Assembly (NCBI RefSeq): GCF_000372725.1
Contig: NW_005199601.1
Location: forward strand, 520,168-584,167
Direction: 5' to 3'
Length of the DNA: 64,000 bases
From: Emiliania huxleyi CCMP1516
Taxonomy: Eukaryota; Haptophyta; Isochrysidales; Noelaerhabdaceae
Shown here piece by piece: positions 59,362 to 64,000 of the stretch; position 1 is the stretch's first letter; each line of letters begins with the position of its first letter. Position numbers and translations under genes: made by a program. The notes beneath the pieces are model-generated. The model did no database searches and had not been told where the DNA came from. It saw only the letters and a program-made list of their open reading frames with translations.

Positions 59362-60581
59362 ACGGCCGGCTCCGCGAGTTTGCGTGCCTTTGGGCTCCTG
59401 CCCTCTGCCTGCGAGGCCGGCAGCGTTTGCGCGGGCCGGATGAGCCCGGCCGCCACTCCCTCCTCCTCGTCTCCGTCCTCGTAGGCAAGGTCGTACGTGC
59501 CGTCTGCGTTGACTGCGGCGATGCGCGCGGGGAACCACTTTGCGCACCTGCCGTGCTGCGCGCGCCCCGGTGCCGACGAGACGTGGTCTCCTTCCGCAAA
59601 CGTGCCGGCGGAGAAGGCAGCGGAGACGGTGGTGGCGGCGGAAGGAGCTGCCGCCACAGAGCCTGCTGGTTGCGGCGCCTCTGACTCTGCCGCCGATGAC
59701 GATGGCCCCGCCTCCGCCTCCCGCCCGACCGCCCGCGCGTAGGCCACCGCCGCCTCCACCGCCGTGTCGAAGCAGCCCAGATAGACTGCCTTGCCGTTCT
59801 CGTACTTACTGGCTTCGAAGCTGCCAGAGGTGAGCCTGTAGACACACTTGTAGCCGGTGCCGTTGCGGCTGGAGAGGTGCAGGCGCAAGCCCTCCGCCTC
59901 CTCCACCGCCTCCGCCTCCGCCTCCGCCTCCGCCTCCGCCTCCGCCTCCGCCTCCGCCTCCGCCTCCGCCTCCGCCTCCGCCTCCGCCTCCGCCTCCGCC
60001 TCCTCCACCGCCTCCGCCTCCTCCACCGCCGCCACCGGCGCCTCCCCGACCATCCGCGCATAGGCCACCGCCGCTTCCACGGCCGTGTCAAAGCAGCCGA
60101 GGGCGACATTCTTGCCGTCAACCTTGCGCTGCGCCCGGAAGCGGCGTCTTTCCTTGTGCACGCCCCTGTACCCGGTGCTGTTGCTGCGAGAGAGGTGCAA
60201 GCGCAAGCCCTCCGCCTCCTCCACCACCGCCGCTGCCGCCGCCTCCGCCGCCGCCTGCGCCGCCACCGGCGGCGCCTCCCCGACCGCCTGCGCGTAGGCC
60301 ACCGCCGCCTCCACCGCCTCCGCCTCCGCCTCCGCCGCCACCGGCGCCTCCCCGACCATCCGCGCATAGGCCACCGCCGCTTCCACGGCTGTGTCAAAGC
60401 AGCCGAGGGCGACAGACTTGCCGTCAACCTTGCGCTGCGCCCGGAAGCGGCGTCTTTCCTTGCGCACGCCCCTGTACCCGGTGCTGTTGCTGCGAGAGAG
60501 GTGCAGGCGCAAGCCCTCCGCCTCCCCCGCCACCGCCGCCTCCGCCGCGCCGTGTGAAGCATTCGCGGAAAGTGTCCTCAT
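55137..60581 (-). CDS. Giant DNA-binding/chromatin protein: eleven AP2 domains plus Tudor-like, MBD-like, SAP, PHD-like and homeodomain
   Basis: Exons: 60581..56730, 56635..56593, 56525..about 55290, then about 55290..55137 after a frame change at a C run (ten G on the plus strand near 55288-55298). Order: three AP2 domains (EGLRLHLS..TGYxGV...LGCFDTAVEAAVAYA), a Tudor-like segment (GDHVSSAPG...KWFPARIAAVNADGTYDLAY), MBD-like PPGWSVEQR...YAIYHSPAGLR, two SAP motifs (RRLKPLCEEKGLPTYG; SQLKALCEAEGLVKQG), AP2 x3, PHD-like CDGCDG...WFCAAC, AP2 x4, a split Tudor-like YVGRRLLRRLEG...LWRIEHDDGDEEDLEEHEV, Gln-rich, an eleventh AP2, and homeodomain helices FSSQGIALLEAAFAH...VTVWFQNRRARG. Introns: 56636..56729 (GT) and 56526..56592 (GC). 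Probably a transcription or chromatin regulator. Confidence 0.8.
59917..60002 (-). repeat. GCCTCC hexamer run coding Glu-Ala
   Basis: A perfect CGCCTC-type array within the AP2 gene, coding an (EA)n linker between AP2 domains 2 and 3. Confidence 0.85.
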
Positions 60582-61486
60582 GAGACAGAGGGGGCGCTGG
60601 GCGATGGTGTTAGGCCCAGCGTCGTCACTTCGTGTATTTTTTTCTTTTTTTGAGAGCGCCTTCGTTGTTAATAGTACAAACCCAATGGTCCTCTGCGAGC
60701 GGTCCTTCGTTGCAGTCGCACACACGCACACGCCGCGCCGCACCGCGCGCCCGCCCACCGCCCCGCCCAGGCGGGAAAGAGATGAGGAGATGGGACAGCG
60801 AAGGGGGAAGCACAAGCACGTATGGGAGGGTTCAGTAATGCGCCACGCTGCCCGGCGTCTCTCACTTTCCGGGACAGCCCCGCCCTTGTGAGGCAGGAAA
60901 GTGACGGCTACCCCGTACGCCCTGCAGCCTGCTACCCCGACGCCGACCGCCCATTCTCCCCTCCTCGTTCCCCCCTCGAATGCTCCGGACCCCGACAAGC
61001 CGCCCGACGTTGGGCCTCTGCCCCGCACGCTCCCGCCCCTCTGCCCCTCACACACACCCAGGCCCGACATGCACATACAAGACAAACCCGGCGTCCTGCT
61101 CTCAAAAGAAAAGAAAAAATGGGAAGGAGGAGACCAGCGGGGGAGACTCCCCGCCTATGCAACACCCCAGAGAGGGGCTGCCATCGCCGAAGCTGTGCCT
61201 AAGCATAACTCCCAAACCCGCAGCGGCCCGGGGGGCCTTGGGGGCAGCCTGCCGGACCGCTGTTGCACGGGGCCAAGCACCGGCAGATGAGTGGAATTGA
61301 TGGATTGGGCTGTTGTCCGTGCCTCCCCTCTATACGTCAGAGTGAGACCTACGCCGCGCCGGGTAAGGAGCGCGCCCGGTCCTCGACGGAGCCGCGCGCC
61401 CCAAACGACCCAGGCGGCGAGTAGTCGTCCTCGAACCTTCGACTCGTAGTCGCCCGTGGTTAGCGCCCCTCCTCCCTCGCCCGTCC
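60582..61486. repeat. Intergenic with inverted copy of repeat R (60652..60838)
   Basis: Begins GAGCGCCTTCGTTGTTAATA and extends through CGCCCGCCCACCGCCCCGCC to ATACGTGCTT (reverse). It matches 37626..37815 end to end. It lies directly upstream of the AP2 gene start and adds open frame to it, which is why I start the CDS at 60581. The remainder (60850-61486) has no supported gene. Confidence 0.7.
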
Positions 61487-63544
61487 CTATTCATACTGCT
61501 CCCGAGGCGCCCGCGGCATCTCGCCGCCCATCTTCGGCCACGCGTTGTAGTCGAAGATGGCGGCGTTGCGCCTCGCGACGATGGCCGAGTGCACTTGCAG
61601 GAAGCGTTTGCGCTCGCTACTGACCCGCCATCGTTCGCTGTCGGAGGACGCCTTAGCGGCCTTGATGTCGAAGTTGGTGTTGAACCACGTCGCCGCCTCG
61701 TGCCCGATGCCGCCACGCGTGCTCGCCGCCCATGTCATAAAGTCGCAGTTTTTGGCGTCGCACGCCGCTGCCTTGGCCTTCCGCTTCGTCGCCTCGGCGT
61801 AGTCGGTGGCTAGGCGCTTGCCGCTCGCCAGCGGGCGCAGCTTGTCATGGTGCACCGCGGTGACGCACGTGCCGTCGTACACCACGGCGCGCGCCGACTC
61901 TGCATAGTTGCCGAAGACGCCGTCGCCCCGTTGGTACGGGTTGGTGTCCGGATCGTGCGCCCGCGTCGGGTCCCTGCAGCCGAGCCTCACCTCCATGACC
62001 TTTGCCGAGGCGCCGAAGGCGCGGGCGACGTTCGTGACGTGGGTGTTGAGGGATGTGTGCCCCGTGGCCAGCCAGCCGCCGTAGTTGCACCCATCCCAGT
62101 GCGTGCCGTTGAGGTGCTCGAAGAGCGACAGCGTGCGCGGCACTCGCGCGTCGCCGATGTCGCACGGGACGCATCCCGTTAGCCTCGTGCGGTGGTAGAT
62201 GCACACCGAGTTAGGGCCCACGCCGACGCAGCGCGTGGCGAGGGTGATGGCGCCCTTGGGGTGGTTGAGGTAGCCCTGCGCCTCGTGGAGCCACGCCTTG
62301 TCGTTCAGCTCGACGTCCTTGTGGACGACGTCGATGCCGAGCACCGCGCCCGCCCCGAGTTGCTTCGTCGAGCGGAAGTGCGCTCGCGTCGCCGGGTGCA
62401 CCTTCGGGTCGTTGACGATGGCGTCGAACATGTCTTGCTGCAGGGCGTTGTTGGCGACGTGCTGGAAGTGGCGCCCCGAGACCTGTTCGATCCCCTTGTA
62501 GTCGACGGAGCCGTCGTCCGCGACGATCTTGTTGCGGAGGGACCTCCAGTCGTCGGCGTCACTGTCCGGGCCGCTCGCGAAGCCCGCCGAATTGCTCACA
62601 AGCTCTTCGATGAACGCAATTGCCTCCGCTAGCATTGGCACGCCGGACGTGGCCCACTCGTTCGGGGGCGGCACCAATGGGGACACGTCCTCGAGCCGCC
62701 GCAGCAGATAGAGGACGTCGAGCACGCGCCCGGTCGAAGCGGCCGGCGCGATGAGTCGTGGGTGCGCCCAGCCGAAGCCGCCATTCCGCTGCGAGAGGTG
62801 CATCGCCTCCTCGCACCGCCGCTCCGTCGGGCCGGCGGGGTTGGCGTCGTGCTGCACGTCGCGGATCTCAGAGGGGCTGGTGGCGGTGAGCGTGCGGAAG
62901 AGCTGCGCTTGCGTCTCGCCAGCGTACTCGAGCGGCTCGCGCGTGACCGAGGGCTCGCAGCCACGGGCGACGTGGTTGAGCGCGGTGGACGCCTTGAGGG
63001 TGAAGCGTCCGAGGAGCTCGGCCGTCTGCCGCCCGAGCGCCGGCGTGAGCTTCTCGAGCACCCTCAGCTTGATCTCGTGCGCCCGCACCTTGTCCATGGC
63101 GATGCCGGTGCGCGCTGCCGCTTCGTAGCCCACGCCGACGCCGTTGACTCGGAGCGCGTCGCGCAACACCGTCGGCCACTTGCGCTTTCCCTCGTGCATC
63201 TGCGACGGGAAGAGCTTGATGAAGCGCGCTACGTCAAGCTCCGTGTCCTGCCACTTCCGCGACTGCAGGATCTTGAACTTGCGCGCGTTCGCGGAGAGGT
63301 TGAGCTCTCGCTCCGAGAGCTTGACGTAGGCGGTGCACCACTCCGCCGCCCGTTCGATGTCGGCGGCCTCGCGGACGACGGTCGGCGCGTGGGCGTCGTC
63401 GGCGATGCACTTCGGCACAACCTCCGGGTACCTCTCCTTGAGCGGCTTAAGGACGAGGAAGCAGACGGCGATGCAGAGCGATGTGTTATAGTTCCAGAAA
63501 ATAAAATGAACTCGGGGGCACGGGACGCGGCACAAACGGGGCAC
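61487..63544 (-). mobile_element. Retrotransposon ORF: C-terminal half of a reverse transcriptase
   Basis: 685 residues. KCIADDAHAPT (63415..63383) fits the RT xxDD box, followed by AYVKLSERELNLSANARKFK, the strand that usually reads LxLNxxKxxxL, then a long palm/thumb-like region (ALNHVARGCEPSV, QLFRTLTATSPSEIRD, HLSQRNGGFGWAHPRLI) matching the Q...LP...GG.G..P pattern of algal non-LTR elements. The N-terminal fingers are missing: the ORF starts within the element. The C-terminal part (FGNYAESARAVVYDGTCVTA) has no domain I know. A 167-bp stretch recurs at 2088..2254. Confidence 0.7.
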
Positions 63545-63777
63545 AAACGCTTCTTGTGTAAAGTAAGATACCCGCCCAAGGGGCGTCTACTTGGGTTTGT
63601 CCGCGACACATCGCGGGAGATACATGCCCAAGTCTCGCGGCACGGGGAAACCCGCAAATCCATCCCCGCCGGGGCGTAAATCGGTCCAGGGCACCTCGTA
63701 CCCTCACGCCATCGTCGGACGCTGCCTGCACTCGCGTCGGTCCCTGGAGGCCTCGCACTGGCGCTGCACGCCTCGAG
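63545..63777. other. Intergenic, 5' flank of EFL1
   Basis: Divergent spacer between the retroelement ORF and EFL1. It contains two short inverted segments (GGCGTCTACTTGGGTTTGTC and similar), with no gene. Confidence 0.4.
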
Positions 63778-64000
63778 ATGAACGGGCCTGACTCGCGAAA
63801 CGTCTGTGTCCTCGCTCACGTCGACCACGGCAAGACTAGCCTCTCCGACGGCCTCATCGCGAGCAATGGCATCATCTCGAGCCGCCTGGCCGGCCAGCTG
63901 CGCTACATGGACTCGCGCGACGACGAGCAGGACCGCGGCATCACGATGAAGGCGTCCTCCATCGCGCTGGTATACCAGCCGGAGGAGGTGGCGGCGGCGG
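63778..64000 (+). CDS. EFL1: EFL1 (elongation factor-like GTPase 1), N-terminus only
   Basis: The ATG at 63778 starts [20 protein letters not shown], the G1 loop (A-H-V-D-H-G-K-T) of EF2-like GTPases. [39 protein letters not shown] and IALVYQ follow. DSRxDEQxRGITMKxS is diagnostic of EFL1/Ria1, which releases eIF6 from late pre-60S ribosomes together with SBDS, rather than of EF2 itself. The gene runs off the right edge with only 74 codons visible. No intron so far. Confidence 0.9.
   Translation, partial: MNGPDSRNVCVLAHVDHGKTSLSDGLIASNGIISSRLAGQLRYMDSRDDEQDRGITMKASSIALVYQPEEVAAA

Noticed and set aside
56757-60557. Several long Arg/Leu-rich plus-strand ORFs opposite the AP2 gene
   Set aside because: They mirror the AP2 repeats in antisense; composition is an artefact of GC-rich codon structure and no domain is visible.
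60579-61085. Upstream extension of the AP2 ORF to 61085
   Set aside because: The extension reads through repeat family R, which also occurs elsewhere without the gene, so the start at 60581 is preferred.

Overview
The window is nuclear DNA of a eukaryotic, GC-rich microalga. Its genes are cut by many very short introns (about 35-250 bp), coding density is high on both strands, and the protein families are eukaryotic (VPS50, EFL1, ABCF, AP2/ERF, homeodomain, MBD, RCC1, kelch, ankyrin, NHL-BTB). High GC, frequent GC-AG introns, AP2 arrays and alanine/proline-rich linkers suggest a haptophyte; a pelagophyte or dinoflagellate relative cannot be excluded. This placement is inference from style, not from a marker gene.

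Layout. 1-1.8 kb: 3' part of a cysteine-rich secreted protein (-). 2.1 kb: a 167-bp reverse-transcriptase scrap. 2.8-4.2 kb: P-loop kinase-like protein (+). 4.4-5.3 kb: ABHD14-like hydrolase (-). 6.8-10 kb: multi-pass membrane protein ending in a TIR domain (+). 10.6-14 kb: ABCF ATPase whose reading continues into an eIF5-type W2 domain (-). 14-18.4 kb: repeat-rich, with a chromodomain transposon remnant. 18.4-21.9 kb: glycosyltransferase-like secreted protein (+). 22-25.3 kb: RNase H retroelement scrap, decayed NHL-BTB gene, PAN-like scrap, hairpin. 25.9-31.1 kb: VPS50/syndetin in 19 exons (-). 31.2-33.4 kb: 2OG-oxygenase-like plus MazG-like fusion (+). 34.1-37.5 kb: HxxxD acyltransferase (-). 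38.1-39.8 kb: GIY-YIG-bearing retroelement N-terminus (-). 39.8-41.3 kb: ankyrin protein (+). 41.75-44.17 kb: DNA transposon with 8-bp target duplication. 45.2-46.8 kb: RCC1 protein (+). 47.5-48.7 kb: kelch protein (-). 48.8-52.6 kb: alpha/beta hydrolase, patatin-like lipase and a secreted unknown (-). 53.5-54.6 kb: unknown ORFs and an 84-bp perfect palindrome. 55.1-60.6 kb: giant chromatin/DNA-binding protein with eleven AP2 domains plus Tudor-like, MBD-like, SAP, PHD-like and homeodomain segments (-). 61.5-63.5 kb: retrotransposon RT C-terminus (-). 63.8-64 kb: start of EFL1 (+).

The most striking signal is not a gene. Almost every intron I could resolve (VPS50, ABCF, glycosyltransferase, acyltransferase, ABHD14, AP2 gene) lies between two near-identical copies of exon-boundary sequence, 7-34 bp long. 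Splicing then follows the rule AG|G ... AG|G, with donors GC, GA or GT. The space between copies is often filled by 6-51 bp tandem satellites or by a dispersed element of about 150 bp. This looks like recent, large-scale intron gain by local duplication or introner insertion, with relaxed 5' splice sites.
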